A stretch of DNA of 64,000 nt from Pseudomonas sp. DTU_2021_1001937_2_SI_NGA_ILE_001 (GTDB lineage: Bacteria; Pseudomonadota; Gammaproteobacteria; Pseudomonadales; Pseudomonadaceae): positions 434,001-498,000 of the forward strand of contig NZ_CP135971.1 of assembly GCF_032463525.1 (NCBI RefSeq), given 5' to 3'. This document shows, in pieces, positions 18,461-27,866 of this stretch. A program made the translations under genes and the position numbers. Every line of letters starts with the position of its first letter. The first letter of the stretch is position 1. Under the pieces are notes generated by a model. The model worked only from the letters and a program-made list of their open reading frames with translations, was not told where the DNA came from and did no database searches.

Positions 18461-18471
18461 GTTCGTCGTGC

Positions 18472-19365
18472 CTACCGGCCTGGCGGCACCCGCCGGGCCG
18501 TCAGTGCCAGGGCGATGCCGCCCAGCACGATCAGCGACGCCAGTACCAGGCGCAGCGACAGCGGTTCGTCCAGCAACAGTACGCCGACCAGCGCCGCCAG
18601 GACTGGCACACTCAACTGCAAGGTTGCAGCTGTCTGTGCGCTCATCCGCCCGACCACCGAATACCACACGGCATACCCGGCCCCGGAGGCCAGCACGCCA
18701 GACGCCAGGGCATAGACCACGCCTGGCACGCTGATCGATATGCCGCCCTGCACCAGGCCCAGCGCCACGGCCACGCCCACCAATGGCAGGCTGCGCAGGA
18801 AGTTGCCGGCGGTATTGCCCAGTGGATTGCCGCCCGCTCCCCGGCCCAGAATCGAATAAACGCCCCAGGCGATACCGGCGACTACCATCGCCAGTGCACT
18901 GGACAGCGGCGGCGCCATGCCGCCAGGCGCCAGCAACACCAACAGCCCGCAGAACGCGATGAACATGCCCAGCGCGACCCTGGCACGCAGTTTTTCGCCA
19001 CTTTTCCAGCCCAGCCCGAACATGCTGATCTGCACCGCGCCGAACAGGATCAGCGCGCCCACGCCGGCATCCAGGTGGATGTAGGCCAGCGAGAACAGAT
19101 AGGCATAGACGAACAGGCTCATTGCGCCACGCCAGCTGCCGCCCAGTGGCGTGCGCTTGCCCAGGTTGAGGAGCATCAGCAAAAACAGCGAACCACCGAG
19201 CAGGCGGATGGCGGTGAAGGACTGCGGGTCGATGGCGCCGCTGCGCAGGGCCAGGCGGCAGAAGATCGAATTGGCGGCGAAGGCCAGCAGGCTGAACAGG
19301 GTTCCGGCGATCCACAGCCATTGGCGTCGGTCGGCAGCGGCAGGCAGAGGTGTGTTTCCCATCAT
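18472..19365 (-). CDS. EamA/DMT-family transporter
   Basis: The 297-residue protein has ten predicted membrane spans in two EamA repeats. The first repeat starts AGTLFSLLAFAANSIFCRLAL and the second ends with LQLSVPVLAALVGVLLLDEPLS, the conserved EamA tail with the acidic pair. These are drug/metabolite exporters, and the substrate cannot be read. Of several starts I take the ATG at 19365, which has GAGAG 6 bases upstream. It is convergent with the SBF-like gene. Confidence 0.9.
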   Translation of the reverse strand: MMGNTPLPAAADRRQWLWIAGTLFSLLAFAANSIFCRLALRSGAIDPQSFTAIRLLGGSLFLLMLLNLGKRTPLGGSWRGAMSLFVYAYLFSLAYIHLDAGVGALILFGAVQISMFGLGWKSGEKLRARVALGMFIAFCGLLVLLAPGGMAPPLSSALAMVVAGIAWGVYSILGRGAGGNPLGNTAGNFLRSLPLVGVAVALGLVQGGISISVPGVVYALASGVLASGAGYAVWYSVVGRMSAQTAATLQLSVPVLAALVGVLLLDEPLSLRLVLASLIVLGGIALALTARRVPPGR

Positions 19366-19447
19366 CGGTGGCTCTCGTGTCAGTGGCGGTCTGGCGCCGC
19401 CTGGTGCTGAACGATAGCCGATAAGCCGGTCGCCGTGGGGAGTCACC

Positions 19448-19713
19448 CGGTGGGAGCGGCTTCAGCCGGGAAGCGCTCTGCGAGGGCAGGCCATCTTCAG
19501 CCTATGATGCGCCTTACCGGCCTCAGCGCGGCTGCAGCCCAACCGTTCGGCAGGCTTAGAACCAATACTGTTCGCTTAAGCGACATGTGGCCCGGTGGGA
19601 GCGGCTTCAGCCGCGAAAGCGCCAGAAAATTCACTGCCTCTGCTGTGAACAGGCGGTCGCTTCGCGGCTGAAGCCGCTCCTGCCCGGCCTAACTGACCAG
19701 TATTGGGCTTAGA
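19448..19713. repeat. REP-like elements, composite intergenic copy 1
   Basis: The spacer between the EamA gene and the TonB receptor carries a partial REP (19448-19476) and a full composite unit (about 19563-19713). The unit has a lead AATACTGTTCGCTTAAGCG, a stem GGAGCGGCTTCAGCCGCG, about 50 bases of spacer, and the facing CGCGGCTGAAGCCGCTCC. Two more copies of this composite lie at 23752-23919 and 23967-24134. Confidence 0.8.
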
Positions 19714-21823
19714 ACCGATAGTTGGCGCTGACCTCCAGGGTACGCGGGGCGCCCGGAGTGATCAGGTCTACCGAGCCATGCGCCGAGGCGTAGTAGTCGC
19801 GGTTGAAGACGTTCTTCAGGCGCAGCGCCATGTCCCAGTGCGGCACGTTATACAGCAGTGCCGTATCGAACGTGGTGTAGGCGGGCATCACCACGTTGTT
19901 GTCCAGCGCGGTATAGCGGTCGCCCACATAGTTGGCGCCGGCTGCCACGCGCCACTGCGGGGTCAGGCTGCGCACCAGCCACAGATTGGCGCTGTTGCGC
20001 GGCGTGAGGGTCGGGGTCTGGCCCTTGTTGGCCACGCCATTGGTGAAGCTGTTGGACTTGGTGATTTCCGCATCCAGGAAGGCGTAGCCGCCATAGACCT
20101 GCCACTGGTCGCTCAGCTGGCCGCTGAGGGTCGTCTCGAAACCGTCGGTACGCTGTTCGCCGGCCAGGATGGTCAGGTTCGGGTTGGCTGGGTCGGCGGT
20201 CTTCATGTTGGTGCGTTCCAGGCGGAACACCGCAGCAGTTACCGCCAGGCGGTTATCCAGGAGGTCCCACTTGGCGCCCAGCTCGTAGTTGGTGGTCTTC
20301 TCCGGCTCCAGGTCCTGGTTGCTCGTCGAAATGGCGAACACTTCGCCCGAAGGCTGGTAGCTGCGGCTCACCGACAGGTAATAGGACTGCACAGAGTCGG
20401 GCTGGAACACCAGGCCCACGCGCGGGCTCCAGGTACGGTCGGTACGATCGAGGTCGACGTTCTGCACGCGGCGGTCGTCGTAGTCCTGGCCGAAGATGTC
20501 GTAGCGCGCTCCCAGCAGGGCCTTCCACTGGCTGCTCAGCTCGATCATGTCCTGCACGTAGAACCCGGTGGTGGTCTGGGTGTTGGTGCCCTTGGACGAC
20601 AGGGTCGAAGCGTGCTCCGGCACGCCTACCAGGGCATCGCGGAACACTGGCACCTGGGCCACGTTGTTCTGGCTGAACACGCGCTGGTGTTTGTCCTGCA
20701 CGCCGACTTCAACGCCGTACAGCAGGTTGTGCTGCAGGCCGGCGAGGTTCGCCTGCTGCTTGAGTTCGGTCTGGTTGAACACCCCCGACTCGTCGCGGGC
20801 CACGTTGCCGCGGTTGAGCTTGACCAGCAGTTCGCCGTTCGGCGCGGTGACGAAGCGCGTCGGGCTGCTGTCGGCCAGGGTGTTGTTGCGGTCCAGGTCG
20901 TAGCGGTAGTAGCGGGTGGTGTTGCTCAGGTTCAGGTTGTCGTTGATGCGGTAATCCAGGCCGGCGGTCAGCGTGAAGACTTCGCTGCGTGCATAGTCCT
21001 GAGAAGCGTTGCCCGAGCCGAAGCGTCTGTCGCGGCTGACATCCACCGGGCGGTTGCCCAGGGCTGGCACACCGAAGTCGATCAGGCGTTTGTCGTACAG
21101 GTAGCTGGCGGCCAGGTTCAGCTCCAGGTCGTCGGAGAGCTTGAAGAACGCCGAGGGGGCGATGGCCTTGCGGTCGGTATAGGCGTCGTCGCGGAAGGTG
21201 TCGCTGTCCTCGACGGCGCCGGTCACCCGGTAGGCCTGCCGGCCGTTGGGGTCAGCCCAGCCGCTGTCGAACTGGGTGCGGCGCTTGCCCTCGCTGTCGA
21301 AGCTCACGCCCACTTCCTGCTTGGGGTCGAAGTTGGGCTTCTTGCTGACGCTGTTGATCAACCCGCCCGACGAGCCGCGACCGTAGAGCACGGCGGCGGG
21401 GCCCTTGATGACCTCCACCCGTTCGACGTTCGACAGGTCGCGGAAATACAGCGCATCGTCGCGCACGCCGTCGATGTAGAAGTCGCCGATGGCGCTGAAG
21501 CCACGGATGGTCACCTGGTCGCGCTGGCCGTCGCCGTTGGACAGGCCGACACCGGGCACGTTCTTCAGCACATCTTCCATGGACTGCGCACCCTGGTCCT
21601 TGATGACGCTCTCCGGCACCACGTTGACCGTCTGCGGGATGTCGCGCTGGGCGGCGTCAATCTTCATCGCGCTGCGGTTCTCTGCGGCCTTGTAGCTCTG
21701 TTGTTCGTAATCACTGTTGACCGAGGTGGCCGGCAGGGTAAGGGGAGCGCCGGTATCGGCGTGGACTGCAGGAATGACCAGCAGCATCGACAGCGATGCC
21801 GGGGCGATGGAGCGCTTTGCCAT
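19709..21823 (-). CDS. TonB-dependent catecholate-type siderophore receptor (Fiu-like)
   Basis: The 704-residue outer membrane receptor has a signal peptide ending near AVHA and a plug domain. Plug marks are RDIPQTVNVVPESVIKDQGA, the IRGFSAIGDFYIDGVRD region, and GPAAVLYGRGSSGGLINSVS. A 22-strand barrel follows, ending in terminal Phe (VSANYRF). The plug motifs fit Fiu/PiuA-like receptors for monomeric catechols. Uptake needs TonB-ExbBD. The upstream bases TGCGATTAATTAGCATTCG (minus strand, about 21850-21868) look like a degenerate Fur box, so iron control is plausible but unproven. Confidence 0.92.
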   Translation of the reverse strand: MAKRSIAPASLSMLLVIPAVHADTGAPLTLPATSVNSDYEQQSYKAAENRSAMKIDAAQRDIPQTVNVVPESVIKDQGAQSMEDVLKNVPGVGLSNGDGQRDQVTIRGFSAIGDFYIDGVRDDALYFRDLSNVERVEVIKGPAAVLYGRGSSGGLINSVSKKPNFDPKQEVGVSFDSEGKRRTQFDSGWADPNGRQAYRVTGAVEDSDTFRDDAYTDRKAIAPSAFFKLSDDLELNLAASYLYDKRLIDFGVPALGNRPVDVSRDRRFGSGNASQDYARSEVFTLTAGLDYRINDNLNLSNTTRYYRYDLDRNNTLADSSPTRFVTAPNGELLVKLNRGNVARDESGVFNQTELKQQANLAGLQHNLLYGVEVGVQDKHQRVFSQNNVAQVPVFRDALVGVPEHASTLSSKGTNTQTTTGFYVQDMIELSSQWKALLGARYDIFGQDYDDRRVQNVDLDRTDRTWSPRVGLVFQPDSVQSYYLSVSRSYQPSGEVFAISTSNQDLEPEKTTNYELGAKWDLLDNRLAVTAAVFRLERTNMKTADPANPNLTILAGEQRTDGFETTLSGQLSDQWQVYGGYAFLDAEITKSNSFTNGVANKGQTPTLTPRNSANLWLVRSLTPQWRVAAGANYVGDRYTALDNNVVMPAYTTFDTALLYNVPHWDMALRLKNVFNRDYYASAHGSVDLITPGAPRTLEVSANYRF

Positions 21824-21984
21824 GGACGTGTGACTCGTTGTTTTTGACGTGGCGAATGCTAATTAATCGCAAATACAAATCAAATACTAAAACGACACAT
21901 TTTGAAAAATATTTTCAACTGGACCCGCTGGATGAGGGGAAGCTCTGTATCAAGCGAGGCTTATGGCTCGCTGCAGGGATTACC

Positions 21985-22084
21985 GATATCTATCGGCAGC
22001 CACGCTATTCATGATTGGGAATTTTTGGCGCCATCGGATATCTTCGCCGCAGACTTAGATATCACTTTGATATTGAAGATATCC
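21985..22084. promoter_or_regulatory. Cluster of GATATC/GATATT motifs and inverted repeats upstream of the chemoreceptor gene
   Basis: Within 100 bases there are GATATC at 21985, 22037, 22058 and 22078, plus GATATT at 22069. CCGATA-tc-TATCGG around the first is a perfect palindrome. GGATATCTTC (22036-22045) and GAAGATATCC (22075-22084) form a perfect 10-base inverted repeat. The cluster sits between the divergent TonB receptor and the chemoreceptor and looks like a multi-site operator. Confidence 0.5.
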
Positions 22085-22107
22085 TTCCAACCTCTGCGAG
22101 CCTGGCG

Positions 22108-23751
22108 ATGAAAAAACCCTTATCCCTCTCAACGCGTATTGGCCTGGGCTTCGCAGCCATCGTCTCGCTGCTGGTGCTGATCACTGCGGTGGGTATCCAG
22201 CGGGTGGCCTATATCGACACCACCCTGGAACACGTCAACGACAACGCCGCCAAGGTGCAACGCTACGCAATCGATTTCCGGGGCAGCGTGCACAACCGCG
22301 CCATCGCCATTCGCGACGCGGTACTGGTCGACAACCCGGCGGCGCTCAGCGGACACCTGGGCGAGATGACCCGCCTGGAAAATGACTACAGCCAGTCTGC
22401 AGCGCTCATGGATCAGCTGTTCAACGCCCGCGACGTAACGCCTGAAGAGCGCCGCCTGCTGGCCGCCATCAAGGACATCGAGCAGCAGACCCAGGCCTCG
22501 TCGCGGCGCGTGCTGGATCTGCGCCGTGGCGGCGACATCGCCGGCAGCCAAGGCCTGCTGTTGCAACAGACCTCGGGGCTGTACAGCGAGTGGCTCAAGC
22601 GCATCAACGCCCTTATCGACCACGAAGAAGCCGCCATCAAAGCGCAGCTCAACGACGTACAGAGCACCGCCAGTTCGTTCCGTGGCCTGATGCTGGTGGC
22701 CACCGGCATCGCCTTGCTGCTGAGCATTCTGCTGGCACGGCAGATCATCCGCTTCGTCACTTCCACGCTCGGCGCCGAGCCCACCGAAGTGGCGCAGGCC
22801 ATCGAGCGCCTGGCAGCTGGCGACCTGCAGCAGCGTCTGGAAACCCGCTACCCGGCCAGTGTCATGGGCGTGCTCAAGTCGGCGCTCGCGCAATTGTCCG
22901 AAACCATCACCCAGGTGCGCGCGGCGGCCCATGAAGTGAGCCATGCCTCGGCGCAACTGACCGCCACCTCGTCGCAGAACAACGCGCACATCAGCCGCCA
23001 GAGCCAGGAGGCCCAACAGGTCGCCACCGCCATCACGCAGATGGCCGCCACCGTCAACGAGGTGTCTGGCTACGCCTTGCAGGCTGCCAACGCCACCGAG
23101 CAGGCCGACGGCGAAGTGAACAGCGGTAACCGCCTGGTGACCGATACCTCGCAGGCCATCGAAGCGCTGGCGGTGACCCTGACCCAGACCACCGATACCG
23201 TGGAAAAGGTGTCCCGCGACAGCGAGCAGATCGAGACAGTGATCGAGGTGATCAACTCCATCGCCGCGCAGACCAACCTGCTGGCCCTCAATGCCGCCAT
23301 CGAGGCGGCACGGGCCGGTGAGTACGGTCGTGGGTTCGCCGTGGTGGCCGACGAGGTGCGCTCGCTGGCCAACCGCACCCAGGAGTCCACCCAGGAAATC
23401 CGCGAGATGATCAGCAACCTGCAGAGCGGCACTGAAGTCGCCGCGCAGAACATGCGCGACAGCCGCGACCTGGCAGAGCGCACCGTGGCCCAGACCCGCA
23501 ATGCGCAGAGTGCATTGGAGAAGGTCAACCAGCAGGTCGGCGCGATCAACGACATGAACGCCCGCATCGCCAGCGCCGCCGTGCAGCAGAACGCCGTGGC
23601 CGATGAGGTGGCGAGGAACATCGGGCGTATCCACGAGCTGACCGTGCACACCGCCACCGGCTCTTCACAGGTGGCTTCGGCCAGCGGCGAACTGGCCCAA
23701 CTGGCCAGCCGCCTGAGCGACAAGGTGGCGATGTTCAAGGTCAGTGCCTGA
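22108..23751 (+). CDS. Methyl-accepting chemotaxis protein
   Basis: The 547-residue receptor has a membrane span at about 11-31, a periplasmic helical domain of about 160 residues (four-helix-bundle type), and a second span near 195-213. A HAMP domain follows, with [19 protein letters not shown]. The cytoplasmic signalling hairpin carries the kinase-contact tip [20 protein letters not shown]. It signals through CheW/CheA to the flagellar motor. The ligand is unknown. I take the ATG at 22108, giving [15 protein letters not shown]. Upstream codons in the same frame overlap the GATATC cluster. Confidence 0.95.
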   Translation: MKKPLSLSTRIGLGFAAIVSLLVLITAVGIQRVAYIDTTLEHVNDNAAKVQRYAIDFRGSVHNRAIAIRDAVLVDNPAALSGHLGEMTRLENDYSQSAALMDQLFNARDVTPEERRLLAAIKDIEQQTQASSRRVLDLRRGGDIAGSQGLLLQQTSGLYSEWLKRINALIDHEEAAIKAQLNDVQSTASSFRGLMLVATGIALLLSILLARQIIRFVTSTLGAEPTEVAQAIERLAAGDLQQRLETRYPASVMGVLKSALAQLSETITQVRAAAHEVSHASAQLTATSSQNNAHISRQSQEAQQVATAITQMAATVNEVSGYALQAANATEQADGEVNSGNRLVTDTSQAIEALAVTLTQTTDTVEKVSRDSEQIETVIEVINSIAAQTNLLALNAAIEAARAGEYGRGFAVVADEVRSLANRTQESTQEIREMISNLQSGTEVAAQNMRDSRDLAERTVAQTRNAQSALEKVNQQVGAINDMNARIASAAVQQNAVADEVARNIGRIHELTVHTATGSSQVASASGELAQLASRLSDKVAMFKVSA

Positions 23752-24180
23752 CTCGGTGGGAGCGGCTTTAGCCGCGAAAGCGCCAGGAAATTCACGGCAT
23801 CTGTTGTGAGCAGGCGGTTGCTTCGCGGCTGAAACCGCTCCTACCCGGTCTAACCGACCAGCGTTGGTGCTAAAGCCAATACAGCGCGGTCAAGCGCTCG
23901 TTGGCATTTGTTGGAGCGATCAGCATTGGCTTTAGCCGCAATACTGTTCGCTTAAACGGCATGTGGCTCGGTGGGAGCGGCTTTAGCCGCGAAAGCGCCA
24001 GGAAATTCACGGCATCTGTTGTGAGCAGGCGGTTGCTTCGCGGCTGAAACCGCTCCTACCCGGTCTAACTGACCAGTATTGGTGCCAAAGCCAATACAGC
24101 GCGGTCAAGCGCTCGTTGGCTTTTGTTAGAGCGAGCTTGCTCGCGAAGAGGCTGGCAAAGTCCATTCATCTGCCGTGAAA
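23752..24180. repeat. Tandem composite REP-containing repeats
   Basis: Two near-identical copies of about 168 bases (23752-23919 and 23967-24134) lie 215 bases apart. Each has GGAGCGGCTTTAGCCGCG facing CGCGGCTGAAACCGCTCC, then CAATACAGCGCGGTCAAGCG. A further half element GAGCGAGCTTGCTCGCGAAG follows near 24131. This fills the 497-base gap between the chemoreceptor and the isochorismatase-like gene. No gene is seen in it. Confidence 0.85.
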
Positions 24181-24248
24181 TGGGATTGTGCCCCCAGGTA
24201 TGGATTGGTCACACTGGCGTTCGTCCTTCCTGGCAGGTAACTGCGCAT

Positions 24249-24815
24249 ATGCCCCCCGAAAGCCTGCACTCCAACGCCACCCTGGTGCTCATCGACATGC
24301 AGCAGGGCATGAACGAGCCGCGCCTGGGCCGGCGCAACAACCCCGATGCCGAGCGACGCCTGTTGCAATTGCTGAGCGCCTGGCGCGCTTCGCAACGCCC
24401 CGTGGTGCATGTGCGGCACATCTCCCGTACGCCCGGCTCGGTGTTCTGGCCGGGCCAGCCGGGCTGCGAGTTCCAGCCGGCCTTTGCGCCACTGGAGCAC
24501 GAGCATGTGGTCGAGAAGAACGTGCCGGATGCCTTCGCCGCCAGCGGCCTGGAGCGCTGGCTGCACGCCCGTGGCATCCGCCAGCTGGTGATCGGCGGGG
24601 TGATTACCAACAACTCGGTGGAAGCCACGGCGCGCGCCGCCGGCTGCCTGGGCTTTGACGTGCGGGTGGCCGCCGATGCCTGCTACACCTTCGACCAGAC
24701 CGGCCTGGATGGTCGGCTGTGGAGGGCTGAGGATGTGCATGCGCTGTCGCTGAGCAACCTGGCGATGGATTACGCGCAGGTGTGCGACGTGGCGCAGTTG
24801 CTCCAGTCGATTTGA
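24249..24815 (+). CDS. Isochorismatase-like (cysteine hydrolase superfamily) protein with Ser at the usual Cys position
   Basis: The 188-residue protein has the isochorismatase-like fold: ATLVLIDMQQGM with the catalytic Asp, the Lys segment VVEKNVPDAF, and the nucleophile elbow GVITNNSVEATARAAGCLGF. In cysteine hydrolases the elbow reads TNxC, but here it is TNNS, so the nucleophile Cys is replaced. Some family members, such as isochorismatases, work without that Cys, so it need not be inactive. The ATG at 24249 has an AGG-type site upstream. Substrate is unknown. Confidence 0.85.
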   Translation: MPPESLHSNATLVLIDMQQGMNEPRLGRRNNPDAERRLLQLLSAWRASQRPVVHVRHISRTPGSVFWPGQPGCEFQPAFAPLEHEHVVEKNVPDAFAASGLERWLHARGIRQLVIGGVITNNSVEATARAAGCLGFDVRVAADACYTFDQTGLDGRLWRAEDVHALSLSNLAMDYAQVCDVAQLLQSI

Positions 24816-24904
24816 AATCCCTGCCGCACCCCGCTAGAGTCGCGCCCCGTTCCAGTCGCCGGTCGTGCGTGCGGAACGAACCTCATGTTCAGAAGGGGCG
24901 CCCG

Positions 24905-25600
24905 TTGAAGCAACCGACACTATCCCAACGCCTGGAGCGCGTGGCCGCCCACGTGCCTGCCGGTGCGCGCCTGGCCGACATCGGCTCGGACCATGCGCAA
25001 CTGCCGGTGGCCCTGGTGGCGCGCGGGCAGGTGCTGGCGGCCATCGCTGGCGATGCCGCCGCCATGCCGTGCCAGGCCGCCCGCCAGTGTGTCGCGGAGC
25101 ACGAGCTGCAGGCGCAGATAGAGGTACGCCTGGCCAATGGCCTGGCCGCCATCGCGCCTGAGGACGACATCACCGCCATCAGCCTGTGCGGCATGGGCGG
25201 CGAGACCATCCGCGACATCCTCGCCGCCGGCCGCCAGCGCCTGACTGGCCGCGAACGGCTGATCATGCAGCCCAACGGTGGCGAGCAGCCGCTGCGCCAG
25301 TGGCTGATGGACAACGGCTACCGCATCGTTGAAGAAGAAGTGCTGCGCGAGCACCGCTACGACTACGAGATCATCGTCGCCGAGGCCAGCGGCCCGGTCA
25401 GCTACAGCCCCCGCGAGCTGTACTTCGGCCCGCTGCAACTGCAGGCCCGGACCCCGGCGTTCATCACCAAGTGGCAGCGCGTGCTGCGCCAGCGCCAGCA
25501 GACCCTGCACAACTTCGCCCACGCCCGCCAGGCGGTGGCCGAGGCCAAGCGCGAGGAAATCAGCCGTGAGGCGCGTTGGATCAGTGAATTGCTGGCCTGA
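24905..25600 (+). CDS. trmK: tRNA (adenine(22)-N(1))-methyltransferase family protein
   Basis: The 231-residue protein matches TrmK (COG2384). The SAM site is LADIGSDHAQLPVAL, followed by SLCGMGGETIRDIL and LIMQPNGGEQPLRQWL, then a helical C-terminal domain. It methylates N1 of A22 in the tRNA D-arm. I choose the TTG at 24905, since AAGGGG lies 6 bases before it and the protein then starts at the family position. No in-frame ATG is available. Confidence 0.88.
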   Translation: MKQPTLSQRLERVAAHVPAGARLADIGSDHAQLPVALVARGQVLAAIAGDAAAMPCQAARQCVAEHELQAQIEVRLANGLAAIAPEDDITAISLCGMGGETIRDILAAGRQRLTGRERLIMQPNGGEQPLRQWLMDNGYRIVEEEVLREHRYDYEIIVAEASGPVSYSPRELYFGPLQLQARTPAFITKWQRVLRQRQQTLHNFAHARQAVAEAKREEISREARWISELLA

Positions 25601-25611
25601 CGCCCCGGCCG

Positions 25612-27705
25612 CTACAAGTACTCAGTGTGCCGTGCGATCAACAGTTGCCGGTCATGCGCGGCCATGAAGGGTGTCAGTAATTCGAACAGCCGCTCCCGCA
25701 TGCTCGGGCTCAGCCCGCTTTCGTCATCGCCGAGCGCTTCGAGCATGGCCCTGAAGGTGTAGTCGATATTGACCTCGGGATCTTCGGCCAGGGTTCGCTG
25801 GCGCAGCGTTTCGACCGCCTGGCGCAATTCGGCGTGATGGGCGCAGGTGGGCTGCACGCCGAGGTTGCCGCACAGGTAGCCGAGGTAACCGCGTTCAGCT
25901 TGCAACAGTAGGGCAACGGCTTCGTAGAGTCCGGCTTTTTGTTGGGCGGTGAACCAGGCCCTGTTGCTGGATGCAGCGATGTGGAAGCTTTGCAGCGTCT
26001 GCAATAACTCGCGCAGCCCTATGCTGCGGAAATGAGCGTCTTCCAGCAAGGGCAGCCGGCACAGATCGATGTAAGACTCACTGCTGCCCCAGTAGCCGAT
26101 GACCCTGGTCATTTTGCGCATCGCCGCCCAGGGCCGTAGCCAGTTGCGCCAGTATCCGGCGATCCGCTGCGCCTGCCAGCGGCCTACGGCGGGCAGTAGT
26201 TCGTTCACCAGCCATTGATAGCATTCTCGGCATGACCAGCCGCTACGGTCGGAGGGGCGATAACCGAGCTGGGGTGTTTCCCAGAGAATAGCGATTTGCC
26301 CCTCGTGACACAGTCCCGCTACCTGTGCGCCAAAAAATACGCCGTGGTCACGTGTAGGGCTGACTGGCATCAGGCAGTCAAAGGACCGGTGAAAGATATG
26401 CCAAAGTGTTTCACCGTTATCGATGTCATGGGCGTTGGCGAAATCCAGCACTTGTCGCCAGGTATCGAATCCGACCTTGCACAGCGCCACCCGCACGCCC
26501 AGCCATCTGACCAGCGGAAAGCCTTCGGCCTGCCACTGCCTGTCTACCTCGCGCAGGCTGTGCAGATAGGCCCGGGAGAACTCGTCGGCGGCACGGGCTA
26601 CGGCCTGGGCACCTTCGGCGGGCATGAAGAATCGGCAGTTCTTCAGGTCGATGATGTGGTCGGCGCCCGGCAGGCTGGCCACGCCCTGGAAGAACGGCCG
26701 GGCCTGTGGCGACAGCGGTTCGCCGTCATTGCCCAGAAAGTGCTGCAGCAGCCAGCGGTGGTCGAGGCTGACCATCACCCCGGCGGTGTCGGGCATGCGC
26801 AGGGTCACCAGGGCCGAGCCGGGATAGTCCTGGGCCGTCGGCAACAGCCCGGAGATATCGATCCAGGGTTGGCGCAGGTGCCAGTGCCGGCCGTCGACGT
26901 AGCGGCGCGTCAGGGCTGCATCGTCCATTACCCCGCTGGCGAGGAACGCCTGGGCTGGGCCGGATACCGCTCGGCGAGGGTCGGCGTGGGCCTTGAGCAA
27001 GCGTTCATCGAGCGCGACTTTCTGCTGCCACTGGTTGCAATACAGCTCGATATCCACCCCGGAAAAGAACCGTGTCAGTACATCCGGTGCGTCCTTGAGG
27101 CGTTCGGTGAGGTGTTCGGCGGTCCACAGGTCCGCCTCGATGCCGCGGGCCGCCAGGGCTGCGCGGGCCTTGACCCAGGCCGTATCGAGGGCGCCGATAC
27201 CCGACTGGGCGAGGATCAGGGTGAAGCGGCCGGCCACCTCCGCCCACTCGCCAGCGAGAAACCGCGTTACGGTCATGTTCAGGTCGCTGGGGCCGAAGCG
27301 GCCCCGGCACTTGCACTCGAACACCTGCAGACGCTCGGGTTGCCAGCGGTCGAAGGCGAACAGGTCGATACCCTGCTGTGACACCCGGCCCTTGTCGCCC
27401 AGGCGCTGGCAGCCCACCAGCGTGTGATCTTTCTGTAACAACCACCAGCACAACTGCTCGAAGGTGTCGCCGGCCATGCGCTCGAACTGCAAGGGGCGGA
27501 AACCGTTGGGTGGGGTGGCGTGCTGCGGGTCGACCCTGGCATGCGTGTGCAGGTGGTCGGGGTAATCCTGGGGATAGCCTGGCGCGTGGTGCATGGCGAG
27601 CGAGTCTTGAGCGGTCAACGCCCGAGGAAAACATGACCGGGCAGGCGGGAGCAAGTTGTCGCTTGCTGCCTGCGGGCGTCGCTGGCGTTTCTCGATGGGC
27701 TTCAC
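25612..27705 (-). CDS. Large protein with N-terminal PD-(D/E)XK (Mrr-like) nuclease motif
   Basis: This protein is 697 residues from the GTG at 27705. Residues about 73-150 look like a restriction-endonuclease fold. A helical start (FERMAGDTFEQLCWWLL) is followed by GIDLFAF with Asp114 and VFECKC with Glu130 and Lys132, the D-ExK signature of Mrr-type nucleases. The remaining 550 residues are Trp-rich and mostly helical, with no P-loop seen and no family recognised. An ATG at 27594 would remove 37 proline-rich residues and keep the nuclease domain. Neither start has a clear ribosome site. It could be a stand-alone defence nuclease or a DNA-processing protein. Confidence 0.75.
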   Translation of the reverse strand: MKPIEKRQRRPQAASDNLLPPARSCFPRALTAQDSLAMHHAPGYPQDYPDHLHTHARVDPQHATPPNGFRPLQFERMAGDTFEQLCWWLLQKDHTLVGCQRLGDKGRVSQQGIDLFAFDRWQPERLQVFECKCRGRFGPSDLNMTVTRFLAGEWAEVAGRFTLILAQSGIGALDTAWVKARAALAARGIEADLWTAEHLTERLKDAPDVLTRFFSGVDIELYCNQWQQKVALDERLLKAHADPRRAVSGPAQAFLASGVMDDAALTRRYVDGRHWHLRQPWIDISGLLPTAQDYPGSALVTLRMPDTAGVMVSLDHRWLLQHFLGNDGEPLSPQARPFFQGVASLPGADHIIDLKNCRFFMPAEGAQAVARAADEFSRAYLHSLREVDRQWQAEGFPLVRWLGVRVALCKVGFDTWRQVLDFANAHDIDNGETLWHIFHRSFDCLMPVSPTRDHGVFFGAQVAGLCHEGQIAILWETPQLGYRPSDRSGWSCRECYQWLVNELLPAVGRWQAQRIAGYWRNWLRPWAAMRKMTRVIGYWGSSESYIDLCRLPLLEDAHFRSIGLRELLQTLQSFHIAASSNRAWFTAQQKAGLYEAVALLLQAERGYLGYLCGNLGVQPTCAHHAELRQAVETLRQRTLAEDPEVNIDYTFRAMLEALGDDESGLSPSMRERLFELLTPFMAAHDRQLLIARHTEYL

Positions 27706-27866
27706 GTACGGTTCAAGCTCAGCCGCTTGCAGCCGAAACAGTATGAATGGAAAAAATTACTGCCAGGGTCGGCAGTTCCTTGATCCCCTTCGGCTCTATT
27801 AAACGTCAACTTCATAGAACGTATGCCCGAGGTAGCTTTAACCACCTTTGAATGATTGAGCCTGCC

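Noticed and set aside
27790..27830. FliA-type promoter (TAAA with spacing) upstream of the NIT chemoreceptor
   Set aside because: TAAACGTC is present but the expected GCCGATAA is not at the right distance.
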